Assembly (NCBI RefSeq): GCF_002105155.1
Contig: NW_019028999.1
Location: 496,001-560,000, forward strand
Reading direction: 5' to 3'
Length of the DNA: 64,000 bases
Source: Lobosporangium transversale
Taxonomy: Eukaryota; Mortierellomycota; Mortierellomycetes; Mortierellales; Mortierellaceae
A program made the position numbers and the translations under genes. The notes beneath the pieces are model-generated. The model was not told the DNA's origin and did not search any database. It worked only from the letters and a program-made list of their open reading frames with translations. Shown piece by piece: positions 46,562 through 61,081 of this stretch (positions within the stretch are counted from its first letter, which is position 1; each line of letters opens with the position of its first letter).

Positions 46562-49500
46562 CCTATCGACAATAGATTCATTGAAAGCGAGCCCACCAGT
46601 GATTACAAGTCGATGTTGAACTTGAATGAAGAGATCCATATGGTCGCGACTGATTTTCTGCATTTCATCATTTCCAAAGTTGATCATATTGAGCCTCCTC
46701 TTCTTGCAATGATCCATAAAACAGTCATCAATAAGATGCTTTATTGCATCAATCACAGCCGTCTTGATCTTCAGAGCCGTCTACTTCACCTCCTTCACGC
46801 CACTATCTTAATGGGCACCACATCCGTTAAGAAAGCCAATAACATCGCGGGAATATCTTCTTCACAAGCTGTCCCTATACCTCGGGACAGCTCCATGTCA
46901 ACATTCGAAGGCACATCAATCAGCTCGAACCCAGCTAGCAACGATGCCAACGAAAGCCTATTCCGTGTTGTTGGATCTTCACCACTTTTCGTCAAGACCA
47001 TCTTTGATGCACTCTCAGTTCCTTCGAATCGACCAATTTTGCAGCATTGGATGGATTTCCTAATGTTAGCGCTTCCATTCTTGACGAATTATTTTAGAAA
47101 AGTTTTACTACCTGTGATTCAATGCTTGTGCGATCAGATCCTGAGGAGTAGGGCGTGCCTGCAGGAAGCCTACTTGAGCCAAGCTAAAAATCCTTCAACA
47201 GCCTCACCAATGCTGACGGACCAGGACCTTATGATATTTTTGACTGGATTGGAGAGACTATTGACATTCAGTTTGGCTGAAGCCCGGCTGGGCGAGGACG
47301 TGGACCTGGTTCATAAGCAAGAATGGGAAGACGGACTACGAGGCACACCAGGCCTTGTCGCAAATGTTTTGAGTATCGAGGTGCACCCCAGTGATGCATA
47401 CCAGGAGACTAGAGCTCGAGACACTGTTCTGCACAACATTGTGGGCATTATACAGATATTTATTGAGCTCTGGGCTGTTTTTGACAGCAAAATTTCTACG
47501 GCTACTTCTGAAGCAGAGGATGTATCACTTCAGTTTGTAGGCGAACGTGTACGAGCTAGGCTAAAGCGCATCTTGGCGGGTCTGTACAAGTCTTATCCAT
47601 CTGAAGTCACAGAAGCGTTCGTGGAGTTATTCTTGGCAGAGAATCCGGTTGCCCTGGATTTGGAAAACCAAAAACTTGATCCAGATTACAGAACGCTGGA
47701 GATTCTGAGCGTAGTTCCTGGGGCGTCTCCTTTGGCAATTTTTTTGACTCTGATTGAAAGTATCCGAGCGAGGACTCCTGGTATGGCAACAACACGGTCC
47801 AAGCGTCCTAATCTTAGGATAAGCAAAGCGTAAGTTGTTATTATTATTACTACTACTACTACTACTATTATTCTTATTATTATTTCTCTGCACCCTTCAG
47901 AACAGATGCTAATAGCCCAAGAACGAAACCATTTTATTCTAGATCGGATATCGTCCTTCTGCGCTTTGTGGAGATTTACTGCAACTATCTCCCACAAGTT
48001 GATTCCCTTGTGGATCTATGGCCACTTTGTCTAAATTTTGTCCGCGATTATTTTCCACAGGCAACGACGTATAAATATGCTTTTCCATCCTTGCTTCGTG
48101 TTATGACTGTACTCTGCGATCGCCTCTCTAATACAACCTACTTTGAAGACAAAAAGATTCGCCGTGATGCCTCAGACCTGTATGGACGTGTTGTAGAACA
48201 GTGTGTTCTCATCGCCGGTCGTTCGTTTGATCATGGCATCTGGCTTCGAAACAGGAATCCACAAGATCTAGAGATCCTTGAAGAAAGCGATACAGATTCA
48301 ACTCGTGAATCTATTAAGCCTCTCTCGTCTGGTTCCTCCGAAGCAGAGCAGGCGAAACGGACCGGCAAGACTAAAGAGGATGTGCTGATTCAACAAATCC
48401 TTACGAGTCTTGTTCAGATGGTTATTCCGAATTTGAGAAAAATTTTGCAGGAACAGGATCGAATTACGCAAGCAATCAGCAATCTGATGTACTATGTGAT
48501 AGCGCCATCGTTAAAGTCGCGAGTCGGCATTAATGACTCGTCTGTGGATCTACTGTGCGAGATCTCAAAAATCCCGTTCGTATATCGAACTTGGCGTAAG
48601 GAAGTTTGGGAGGTCTTTTTGGACAACAAGTTCTTTGTGATGGGCCCTGCTGTGGCTAGAAAATACCGCATACTGATACAGACCGCTATGACATCCGAAA
48701 AAGAACGATTGGTTGAGTTATTGGGTCGGATATCGACGTCGCCGTCAAGTGCGTTATTCACCAGCCGTGACCAAGAATCACTTAATAGAGCGCTGATGCT
48801 GCGTCGACTGACATTTGTAATATGGTGCGGTGCAGTGGACCAATATCTCCCCCAATTACCCAACATTCAAGAAAAACTCGTGGAATTACTCAAGCTCAGC
48901 TCTACGGAGCAAGTGCATCCAGAGGTAAAAACAAGCACCAATGAAAGAAATCGTGTCGTCTTGGTTCTTATCTTGTGTTCACTCACTATTTTTTTGTCTC
49001 TATTGTTAAAAGATCTATTTGTGTCTCCGTGTGTTGCTCTGCCGAATTTCGAATCAGCACTTGAACAACTTTTGGCCAGTACTTCTGACTGAACTGGTGA
49101 GTGGCGCCATTCTTGTTCCGGTTGCTGTACTGTAATCTGGGCAGCTAGATTTTAAATAAGAAAGCTTATTATCCTCTTCTTTGCCTTACTAGATCCAAAT
49201 TTTTAACGTTTTCTTGATGGATGAAAACGATCGACCAGAACAAGTCAGTCTTTTATTGTCTGCGTGCAAATTCTTGGATTTATTGTTCGTTCTGGAAGAT
49301 GGCCAATATTTCATGTAGGTGCTCAAAACGCTTCCGTTTAGCCACTACCATCTTTGTTTTTGTATATACTAATTGATTTTTTTTGGTCTGTTTCAGTCAT
49401 CAATGGATATTTATTTCAGATGCTATTCGCAACACGGTGATGGCTTCACCTATGGGCGAAGCCATGCCCCATGCCCTCATGGATCGACTAGGCAAAAAAC

Positions 49501-50036
49501 TCTTTGAGGAAGGCCCAGTTGACGGGTATGCCAGTTCCAATTCCACAGTCATCGCGCCTGATAGCTCTGGGGTCTCTATAAACACTGTTGCAGCTGTGAA
49601 TGATCAAAATCGTACGCAACAGGCAACCGCACTTTCTGAAGAAGATCGTTGGCTGTCAGACAACGATGTCCTAGAGAAAATGTCATTCGGTTCATTGAAT
49701 CCTCTTACAGATTCAACAGGGGCTGTACTCCCATTATCCCTTTCCAACCCCTATGCAACAGCATCACTGACATTTCAAGGATCAGAGCAACAGCAGCAAT
49801 CTGCTAAAGGCTTGTTGATACCGTCTTCATTGTCAACATCTACATCTGCGCGAGCACTCAAGCGCCCGATGCTGACAATGCGATCGATTCAGAACGTGCG
49901 CGAACTTGAATTCTTCTTAACCCATGTAGCCCAGTATGTGTACCATACGACGTATTTGTTGGCAAAGCCAGACATGCAGTTTATAGAAGCTCTGATAGAG
50001 CGTGACATACTAAGTGGCAGTGGTCTGGAAGAATAG
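42177..50036 (+). CDS. DOP1: DOP1/Dopey family protein
   Basis: Dopey proteins are very large leucine-rich endosome/Golgi proteins that work with MON2 and a flippase in endosome-Golgi traffic. The gene has about 15-17 exons and encodes roughly 1,800 residues. The start (MTEPGMSSSPRPPSP) is followed by a disordered Pro/Ser segment. The Dopey N-terminal domain opens with DPRYKKYVQLVERNLQSFDSVNEWADV and includes [33 protein letters not shown] and [36 protein letters not shown]. The C-terminal conserved part includes LVDLWPLCLNFVRDYFPQATTYKYAFPSLLRVM, SLNRALMLRRLTFVIWCGAVDQYLP and IFNVFLMDENDRPEQ. The first intron appears to use a GC donor (GAG|GCAAGT at about 42360; acceptor near 42476). Introns near 43995 and 46529 carry long T tracts. 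The family call is firm; middle exon edges are not all resolved. Confidence 0.92.
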
Positions 50037-50134
50037 ATTTATTATGACAATAATTATAGTGCAAATAATAATAGAAAAAAAAAGGCAGGAATAATATACA
50101 CTTTTAATGCAGGGCATATAGCCTGGCCCTCGGT

Positions 50135-51804
50135 TTAATCAGTAAATCCAGGCTGAACCATTAGAGGATCATACCCATCATTGTTCTTGTCATCACGCTC
50201 GGTTGACAGCATCTCAGTCTTTAATGAGTCAACTGGAGATGAATTGCTCCCAAGAGGACCAGAGGATGCATCAGTTGCCGTAGTTAAAGCGGTCATTGTC
50301 GGTATACTACAACTTGAAGGCAAGCCTGCTGATGATCCTTTTCGCGAACTAGACTTTCCTGTACTTTCAGTCTCGCCAGTCATGTTGGTTCGGACTCCGC
50401 TTCCTGATCGACTAAGTTTCGTGGCTGGGAAATATCCTAAACTAGAGCGTCCTTCATCCTGGTCACCACTGTTGTAGTCACTATTGTAGCCACTATTGTA
50501 GCCGCTGTTGTAGCCGCTATTATAGCCATTGTTGTAGCCACCAACATCGCCACTCCCAAGCTCAGCATTATGCGGCAACCGTTCGGGTGCTCTGCTCTTA
50601 TCAGACTCAGTCGCGAAAAGATTCGGACTTGCTCCAGCATTATCGCTCTGCCGAACCTTTGCCTGATCCTCTTGGATTAGATCAGGCGCAAATGGTGATC
50701 CAAGTCCTGAAGGCCAATATGACCTCGAACGACCACTTGGCAGTAGTCCATATCCTCGACCGCTGTCACCTCCAGTTGAGTTCAAGGTACTTCCAGCGTT
50801 GCTCATAAGATCCTGGATGGAACTCCAGGCCGTTTCGAGGGCCTGTAATTTCTCTTGTTCATAATGAATTTGCTGTCGAGCATAATCTTGAACTGCCATC
50901 TGCCATTCTTTCGCTTTATCTTTTTCATATCGCAGCAACTCACGTGTAACCACCTCTTGACTCTGCTTAAATTCATTACGAGCCTCATTCAAGGTCACAT
51001 TAGCGCCCTCCAAACTCAATTTTGCTTTATCAACGAGATCAGCTGAGGGAGCAGCTGAAGTTTTCTGAATAGCCTGTTCAACTTGAGCTTGTCTTTTTGC
51101 AACTTTTTTTGACGCTGATACATATTCCGACAATCGATCTGTCCTTGCATTCATCACGTCCTAATAGGGAAACTAAATCTTCAGCGTTGGGAAAAAACTA
51201 CATTATGCTATACTTTACATGAGAGGAAGCTTGGTAGTCAACAAAAAAAAGTCCAAGTAACATAGAACCTTTACCTTCAAGCCTTGCAACATGCTTTTAT
51301 ATTCTTGTACTAGGTCCATAAAATGGAAAGTCTCGGCCTTCACTTGGCGTCGTGTGCTCAAGCGGAGCTCATCTGTAAGCACGCCAAAAATCTGCATTTC
51401 TTCATCCAATACTTGATGCCGCTCTCGATTATCAATTCGCTGACCGTCTCCAAGGCGATGTTTACTACTAAGTACTTCCATGGTAGCATCACCGAGTTGT
51501 GAACATGTGTCGCCAAGCTCTGAAATGATTATTAAGGCAGAAAGAGGCCGAGTTAGAAATTCATTCATGACCAATTATAGTAGTTTTGGCGTGAAATGAA
51601 TAAACAAATAGAAGGCTTCTATTTACTCTCTCTTTCTTTGGTGAGACGTAGCCCAGCATCTAAAAGACCCGTAAATGACTGCTCCATTGCAAGGATGTAT
51701 ACCTGTCTTCTCTGAAATTCGCCTTGGTCATTCTACATCGTAAATGAAATCAAATAGCGATTAAAGCGAAATCAAGTTAGTCCGCAGTATAAGTTACTTG
51801 TTCA

Positions 51805-51887
<83 letters not shown>

Positions 51888-52611
51888 CTCACCCACCTCT
51901 TCTACATTTTCCGCTGGTCTATATATTCTCAGTCCACGGTCATAGCTAGGTTTGATGATATTATCGAGCCGTAAAAATCCTAGCGTGGTTCTCCTTGAGT
52001 CTACAGAGTCTAAATGGGTCTTTTTTTTTTTTTTTTTTTTTTTAATAAAACATGCCGACCCCATATTAAAAATAAGTTGAACGATCAATAGATTGTAATA
52101 TGCTAAGACTAAACAGTAATTGTTCGCGATACCATACCATTTCTGTTCCAACAAACCACAGCAAGGCTTCGCTTGTAGCAAATTCTGTCCGGTGGCAAAC
52201 CCGCTGTAGAAATCTTTCGATCTGAACTCTCTTTTGCTCCACCTGATCCACATCTTCAGACAGCCTTTCGCTCAGTGGTTCGGGTAGAGGTGGAATTACG
52301 CAGTCGACAAAAGTACTCTGCAGTTTATGATGTAGCCAGCGGACCTGAGGAAATGTTCGAAAAATTGGATATGTCTGTTGGGTAGAACCATAAAATTAAT
52401 ATTATACGTAAAAATAGTAAAACAGGAATAGGTATCTCAAGGAAATTTGCATTTTTCTTAATGCACTTTTACATAAGGTCATGTATTCATAATACCATGG
52501 TACTGACATTGCCATTACCGAATCATGAGTTGCCGTGGTAACAAGAATCTTAAATGTTATAGTTCCACCACTGGAAGCGGCTTCGGGAACCGATACTTTT
52601 AATTGCTTCAT
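50135..52611 (-). CDS. PX-BAR sorting nexin
   Basis: Sorting nexins bind phosphoinositides through the PX domain and bend endosomal membranes through the BAR domain. The gene starts at 52611 (MKQLKVSVPEAASSGGTITFKILVTTATHDSV) and runs through about seven exons. The PX domain continues as TYPIFRTFPQVRWLHHKLQSTFVDCVIPPLPEPL and RVQIERFLQRVCHRTEF. The usual basic RRYSDF motif is reduced to FPQVRW. The helical BAR part includes FTGLLDAGLRLTKERE, ELGDTCSQLGDATMEVL and MNARTDRLSEYVSASKKVAKRQAQVEQ. The tail is disordered and has a Tyr-Asn-Ser-Gly tandem repeat (about 50466-50545). It is nearest to SNX41/ATG20, SNX4 or SNX8-type proteins, but I cannot choose. One intron has the palindromic T/A tract at 51820-51882. 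Confidence 0.82.
51820..51882. repeat. T36-A27 palindromic homopolymer in an intron
   Basis: About 36 T followed directly by about 27 A inside a minus-strand intron of the sorting nexin gene. The transcript could fold into a near-perfect hairpin. Exact length may suffer from sequencing or assembly error. Confidence 0.8.
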
Positions 52612-54760
52612 GACTAGTGAACGCGCAAGATGCTAAATGGGAAGGTTAGTACTTTAATTGATGGTAAAATAATGAAAGAATAAAGTGTGGGGAGAACTGT
52701 TGGGTAATTGTTCCTTCACAAATGATCCGAATATCAGTGGAAAACACGTCACACGGCCAAGATTGTGCTGTACTCCATGCTTAAAGAGTGAGTGTGGACT
52801 TCATTCCTCGGCTCTGCCACTGGGGCTTGCATATAACATCCTTCCGTTACTCCAGAACAACTACGCCTCAAAAACAATGACCGGCTCCACATCTTAAACA
52901 ATTTTCCTACTCTTTTTTATAGGTCTGCAATTATAATTTAGTCCATAGACATTGTATATATCACGGTATTTTTTTACCATCTATGTATTTTTCGTCAGAT
53001 TCTCTGGAAAATAATTCTGATACTTATGATGCAGCCATGGATAGCCTTGAAGAAGCTATTATTGAAGGGAAAGGCAATCCCTACATCAGGAGTCTCGCAG
53101 AACATAACTAAAAGGGTAGATCACGAATTAAGCTACTCAAAATAGCAGAACTTTATTCTGCTCTCTATCTGACTCTACAGTAAAGGAACAGTAGCTATTT
53201 CTAAGCCATGGACTCTACCTTTCTAAATCAATCTAGCCAGCTGTGGATTGACCACGGGATTTAACTTCTTTCTCCTAGACTCGTCAATCTCCCCTACCAT
53301 TGCTGTCTCGGGCGCTTTGCAGACACTACTAAGAAACCCCTTTGTAACCCTGTTACTGCCGCGACGGATTCAGACCCTTTGAGTTGCTTTTAAGGCGACA
53401 TATGAAGACATATCTTACTAGTGTTACCCTTCGGATATCTTCCCTTTATATACTTTCTCCTTGTCTCCGATGGACCTTCTTGTTAGCGCGTTTTCTTTTC
53501 GGTACGCGCTTTGGTGGGGATGATGGCGATGATACGATGATACGACGATGCAGCGGTGGCATCGTGTAGCATTAAGCTACCTTGTGACTGCAAACTAGTC
53601 TAAATTTGCTTTTACTCCTGTGGCCTATAGCGAACGGTTCCACTCTCTCTGTTTAAATATTAAAGATGATTGTTCGGTTGTCATTGTGTATGTAACCGTA
53701 GTTGTGATCGCTCACCAAAGGAATATAGGCTTGCTGGTTCCCACGATTCTGGCGCTTACGCTGCGACGATAGGCTTTCGTATGATAAATAGCTCAAAGAT
53801 GGAGTTTGGGATGGGTGTCTCTTCCGTAGGTTCCTCATCACGCGCATAGCCCTACTGCTACATATTACCGAAGCTTAAGAGAGCACCTTAAGGCCACGTC
53901 CATTTTTATTCATGGGTCAGGACATTATATGGTGGGGCCTTAATAAGAGTCTTTCGCCTGGCAACAATAATAAAAATAATCTATAATCTCCTTGTCATCC
54001 ATAGTTACAAAACATTACAGGGTTGTATATATTTATGGCATCATTTTTTTTGTTTTGTGTCGTGTTTGTAGTCAGTCAAATATTTTTGTGAAAGCAAATC
54101 TCTTAATTTCAATGATGTGGTTCATTACCGGCGAATATGTCTTCTGTCGATCAGTTGTTTGAGGAACTAAAAAGGAATTGAGGGCTCAGTTCACACATTC
54201 ATCTTTTCATTCGACAAAGGGAAACACACCAGAAAAAGACAAGTCGCATGATAGTTTAGCATACATGGAAGATAGGGCCCCGTATGGACTCTCCGAAACC
54301 AATCTGTGATCACAAGTGCTTCCTGGACGCATAGACTCTAACAATATATTCAGATGAATTTATCGGTCATGCTGTGTTACCAAGGACTTGATTTTTTCTC
54401 ATCACCACGTTACATCCCCTCAACACATTCTCACACAAGAGAATTAATTTAAACCACACTCCAATAATTTCAACAGACCCAGCACCCAGCAAAGCGAAAC
54501 CTACTCCCACAATTTTTAAGCAGCAATTACCAATCCGGATACATACATCAAGAGAAGGCAACAAGATATAGGAGCAACAGAACTCACAAACCAAGGGTGG
54601 CATAAGCATATACACCAATACTATTTCGCAGCCTCAATTACAGTGGTGATGATAATCATTTTATTTGTGCAGCTTCAGTGTTTGCTGATCTATTCTCCTA
54701 TTCTTTTCAACATCTAAGATTGCTTTCTCTGGCTGGATCGATCTTTCTTTGGAGGCGTTT
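52612..54760. other. Gene-poor stretch with coding fragments
   Basis: This contains isolated protein-like pieces. A frame at 52685-52897 (LLGNCSFTNDP...RPRLCCTPCLKSECG) and one at about 52985-53110 (SSDSLENNSDTYDAAMDSLEEAIIEGKGNPYIRSLAEHN, then stop) are not part of any gene I can build. The segment at 52700-52780 is echoed at 55195-55235. I see nothing else that can be supported. Confidence 0.4.
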
Positions 54761-54789
54761 ATTTGACTATATGGATGGCGGTCAAGGAG

Positions 54790-55027
54790 TTTATACGCCC
54801 AAGAAATCATCCATCCTGTGAAGACTTTGTTGGACAAGTTGCTTGTATTGTGTCAAACATATTTTCATCGCAATGTAATGGCGGCGCATAATGTATATAA
54901 TACTATTCGTGGTCACTCAGACAAGAACGGCTGCATCACTTTCAGCCTGTGGATGCGGAGGAACAGTCTCCTTGGATACATCAAAGAGCAATATCAGCGA
55001 CAGACACAAGCACAAGACCAGACATAG
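54790..55027 (+). pseudogene. Fanzor/TnpB-like C-terminal relic
   Basis: The frame reads KTLLDKLLVLCQTYFHRNVMAAHNVYNTIRGHSDKNG. It matches the end of Fanzor/TnpB zinc-ribbon and RuvC-III segments, which read CxxCxxxFHRDxxAxxNI. Here the RuvC-III Asp would be Asn (HRN) and one zinc pair is damaged. No RuvC-I or RuvC-II frame sits upstream. It is an inactive fragment, more like canonical Fanzors than the 31-34-kb copy. Confidence 0.5.
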
Positions 55028-55189
55028 ACACAAGTATTAGGACAGGCACAGGGTCGAGTCTTAATCAGAATACAGCGTCGACCCGTGGCCAGAGCAACAA
55101 GAAGCCAGTAGTATAGGGAGGGCGCAAGAAAATTTAATAGTTAGAATAGTTAGACTAGAGTTTACATAGATATATATGTATTCCCAAGC

Positions 55190-55240
55190 ACCAGATTGCT
55201 CCTTCGGTGATGATTGGGCCAAGATTGTGCTGTTTTCGAT
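55190..55240 (+). repeat. Partial copy of the 52700-52780 segment
   Basis: GGGCCAAGATTGTGCTGTTTTCGATGCTTCTAAA matches CGGCCAAGATTGTGCTGTACTCCATGCTTAAA at about 52752-52786. TGCTCCTTC and ATGAT upstream also match, with about 28 bp missing between them. This overlaps the region just downstream of the arrestin gene. Confidence 0.5.
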
Positions 55241-55286
55241 GCTTCTAAAATCAAGGGTCATCTACGTTGTTATCCTATAAAAAACT

Positions 55287-56810
55287 TTAAAGGCCAGAAG
55301 GATCCTTGATATCTGCGCTAAAATCTTTGAATGATCGAGAGTCACTTGACGAAGATGAGGAGCGACGGAAAGGAGGTGGCTTCGAATCACTCTGAACATC
55401 ATCGTCACTATCCAGATCCTGATAAGGTGGTGGGGCTATAAATGTCGAGTCGTCATGCTGTCTTGTATCTTGGAGATGCTCTGGTCGAGGCGAGGTAACC
55501 TTAACATCCACTAAACGAAGATGATTAAGACGGAAAAACAAATCTCAGTTGCCTTATACATAGTATATTATTAAAAGCATCATTGACTGGTGGTGTCCAT
55601 CAACTTACTTTCTATCCGGAGCTCCTTAGCATCCCTTTCCGCTATTGTATTCGTCCGTACCATCATGATCAACTTTAGGCAATGTCTCTTGATTAGGGGA
55701 TCACTTTCGATCGAAGCTGCAAGTTGCCTTGCACCGGGTAGCTTTACTGTGATAGTCTTTGTGAATCCTTGGCTTGTCTGTGGCCATTCTGTAGTTGGGA
55801 TTGAAAGACTGAATATGTCCTTTTTTTCCTTTCTCTTTTTTGTGAACAGCTTATGCCTCTCCATCAAAGTCGTATATTGTTTCAGCTTTACACAAGCGCT
55901 CATCACTATCAGCTTCTGATCTTTGAAAATGCTATTGTCTCGGAAAGGCTCAAACTGAATTGTCAAGGGAACATATTGCTCTTGGTATAAAACATTGGAT
56001 GGTAGAGTACAGCTAAATGGCATCACATCATTAAAGACCTCCCTATAGAGTCTAGGTTGGGGTTGCTCATCAGCTCTAATTGAACTACTATAGACCCAGG
56101 CCAGCTGTTTTACCGCCATGTCCCGCCGAGGAAAGTCGCGTTTAATGTGTGCTTTGAAGCGATAATGGAACCAACCCCGTTGACCATGAATGGAAGGCGG
56201 TAATCCTGGGTCGAGTTGTACTTCAAAGTCATAGCGTGTTACGCCAGGGGCAATAGTCTTTGGATTGGTTCGGTTCAATGGAGCGTTCCAAGTCTTTTCT
56301 TGGAAGCGTGAAATCTGATGGAAGCTCGCGGATGATTGACCATAGTGCTCTTTATGTGACAATGAGATATGTTATGTCCAGAATGAGTATCAGTTTTTGT
56401 ATTACGCATGATACACGAGCGAGAATATAACACAAAGTCAAGGTCCATACTGCTTTTTAACCATGCACACACCTGTCCATTTTGACTCTGCTCTTGCTTC
56501 GAATGATATGGTGATGTCGCTTCCATTAGTTGGCTTGACAGAACGAAACTCAACATGACCAGTGATAACTACGAATATGATGTTATAATTATTTTTGTAA
56601 TATAAGCAAATTTGATGATAGACGGCAATATCACAAATTAGACATTAAGAAAGGAGCCGATGGAAATTCAGAGTATAAGATTTTCACCTTACCTGCAGGC
56701 TGTTCTGGTGTGGAATAATAAAGAGGTTGGTTCTCAGGCCCCATTTCCGGTGAGTGGAAATGAAACGAGATGGACTTATCGTTGTCCTTGTCGAAATCTA
56801 AGATAGCCAT
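55287..56810 (-). CDS. Arrestin-domain (alpha-arrestin) protein with PY motif
   Basis: Alpha-arrestins act as adaptors that bring a NEDD4/Rsp5-type ubiquitin ligase to membrane transporters. Four exons (56810-56693, 56568-56473, 56349-55609, 55510-55287) join to 392 codons. The arrestin N-lobe is visible in VITGHVEFRSVKPTNGSDITISFEARAESKWT and TIAPGVTRYDFEVQLDPGLPPSIHGQRGWFHYRFKAHI. The C-lobe is visible in LPSNVLYQEQYVPLTIQFEPF. The tail holds a PPPY motif (IAPPPYQDLDSD), the expected ligase-binding site, followed by a Ser cluster. The start Met (MAILDFDKDND) was preferred over one 22 codons upstream because the upstream segment would be an unlikely hydrophobic leader. Confidence 0.85.
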
Positions 56811-57111
56811 AATGTGGTAGAATATCAAGCTTGTTTCGTGTGAAGTGAAGAGGATCGCAAAAAAAAAAGAAAGCAAAATAGCTTATTTATATTTGTTGGT
56901 GTGACAACTTAAATGTAATTACCGCCGCTTCGAAAAGTCGACGGCGAAATAACATTGCCATATGACATGTATATGTGCACTTAATTGAGTTTGACGCATT
57001 TATTCATTTTTTTAACTTTAACGTCACTATCTTTGCAAATAAAGTTCATGTAAAACGCAGTCCAAAGTCGAAAGCCATCCAATGTTAAGATACTGTTAAG
57101 ATCAGCGCACT
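56811..57111. other. Intergenic, arrestin upstream and DAHPS downstream
   Basis: About 300 bp between two minus-strand genes. It holds the arrestin promoter and the 3' end of the DAHP synthase transcript. No individual site is recognised. Confidence 0.4.
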
Positions 57112-59167
<2,056 letters not shown>

Positions 59168-59843
59168 TGATTGTTTGAATGTGTGAATGGAGACGAATGA
59201 AAGACTTGGAGAAAGAGAAAGAGAGAAAGGAAGAGAGAGCCTTAATACGAAAAACAAAGGGTTAAAAAACGGTCCACAAACTCTAAAAGGGAAATTTAAC
59301 AACCAGAATTATTGGGCTGTGGAATCCAAGGTTTAGGCAGAATTATTGGGCTGAGGACCTACATCCCGACAGAATAAATGCAGTATAAATGAAGAAAGAG
59401 AGAGAGGGCTAAGATGGATCCCAACAGAATATATGCAGTAAATATGAAGAGAGAGAGGGCTGAGTCAGAACCCGTGTATTCATGCCACCGGATCAAAAAT
59501 ACAGCGCCCATTTCATTTTGGTCACAGCCCCATATATTTTTAATCCAAAAACGATAATTGAATTGGTTTGGTGGTATCTCACTACGTGATGTTTGCAACA
59601 AGCGAGTCAATTGGCTGTCAATACAATTGGGAGAGTATTCAAAAAATATAAGAGTTCGCGACCAACTTATAAATGTCTGTGCGTTTGTTGAATAATAAAT
59701 AATGTGGCTTAACATTGATTTTCCACACCGGGCATCTACGGACTGCATTTAGAGAAAGTATGAGAAAGAGGATCATAATTAGTTCAATAATCCCATCACA
59801 TTACATTCGCCTCTTCTCCACTCTTCAAATCAATTCCTACATC
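59168..59843. promoter_or_regulatory. Divergent region between DAHPS and ATP synthase delta
   Basis: About 680 bp with the promoters of two divergent genes. Two copies of a short repeat (GAAGAGAGAGAGGGCT near 59391-59411 and 59445-59462, each preceded by CAACAGAATA- or GACAGAATA-like sequence) occur in the middle. The function of the repeat is unknown. Confidence 0.45.
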
Positions 59844-61081
59844 ATGAACTTCCTTGCCCGCACTGCTCGTGCTGTCCGCCCTGTGCGTATGGGTATGCTT
59901 TAGCTTGATAATCCCTTTTCTATTTCTTCTTCCTGCCTGTGATCACTCCTCAATCACTCCTCCTCACTGTTATTCTTCAAAAAAAGAAAAAAGCTTTTCG
60001 ACAAACGCCACACATTCAAACATTGTATTCTTGACATTATGACGCCAAGCGATTTCTTAGACCATTCTATTCTTCAAATCTACATTAGCTTCATTTTTTG
60101 CATTATTTCTTTTTTTACGTGCACTAATCACTAACAAGTTCTCGCGTGGACAATATTCTTTCATTTAAATCTAACATACTGCATTCATGCTTGTATTTTT
60201 TTTGCAGTTCGTTCCTATGCCACTGAGGCTGCCGCTACTGGCCTCCGTTTGACCTTTGCTGTCCCTCACCAGGTAATTAAATCGGGATGAATTCTAGACA
60301 TTTAGAATATTCATTTATTCATCTGGTTTAGATCAATCTGGAGAATGTTCCTTTCATTCAACTAAATTAACCAGAAACACTGCGAAATGTACATCACAGA
60401 CCATTTACAAGGATGTCTCGGTTACTCAAGTCAACATTGCTGCTGTCTCCGGCGACATGGGTATCCTTGCTAGCCACGTGCCATCCATTGAGCAGCTTCG
60501 CCCAGGTCTTGTTGAAGTTCTCGAGGCTACTGGCTCTAAGAAATTCTTTGGTAATTCAATTTTACTACACCTAGATAGCATTCGGATAAACAGACAATCT
60601 TGATTCCGCCGGGTAGTCACAGAGCCTATATGACCATACTTAAACAATTGGATGCTGCTTCATGGAACCCACTCGACCAGACAATCTATAACGTCAGAAA
60701 GGATCTAAGGATGCAAACATATTTGGAGTTCTGCGCTGATTTTTTTTTTCTGCTATTGTAATGTTTTCATTCCATTAGTCTCTGGGGGCTTTGCTACCAT
60801 GAACCCTGACTCCAGCCTTAACATCAACGCCATTGAGGCTTTTCCCGTTGAGGACTTCAGTTCCGAGGTACGTTACATATGATTTCGATAAACCTTTTAT
60901 TTTCATTGCCTGCTCGTTGTACCAACCCCCCCTTCCCAATGTTGCGTGATAGGCCGTCCGCCATAATCTTGCCGAGGCCCAGCGCCTTTCCAACTCTGGA
61001 GCCACTGAAGAAGAGAGGATTGCTGCCAAGATTGAGGTCGAAGTCCTTGAATCTCTCCAGGCTACTCTCAATGCCAAGTAA
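59844..61081 (+). CDS. ATP16: ATP synthase subunit delta, mitochondrial
   Basis: The mitochondrial delta subunit (bacterial epsilon equivalent) is part of the central rotor stalk of F1. Five exons (59844-59892, 60208-60272, 60400-60550, 60779-60867, 60953-61081) join in frame to 160 codons. The presequence MNFLARTARAVRPVRMVRSYATEAA has the Arg-rich, acid-free pattern of a mitochondrial signal with a typical RSYA cleavage region. The beta-sandwich follows (GLRLTFAVPHQTIYKDVSVTQVNIAAVSGDMGILASHVPSIEQLRPG, FFVSGGFATMNPDSSLNINAIEAF). The two C-terminal helices (AVRHNLAEAQRLS, EERIAAKIEVEVLESLQATL) complete it. All introns are GT-AG. Confidence 0.95.

Noticed and set aside
46364-46620. Phe-run region of DOP1 as exon
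   Set aside because: The run of over 25 T is best read as intron; the flanking sequence resumes the DOP1 frame after it.
54367-54618. Cys/Leu-rich minus-strand frame resembling membrane protein
   Set aside because: Single frame with no start context or partner exons; likely chance.
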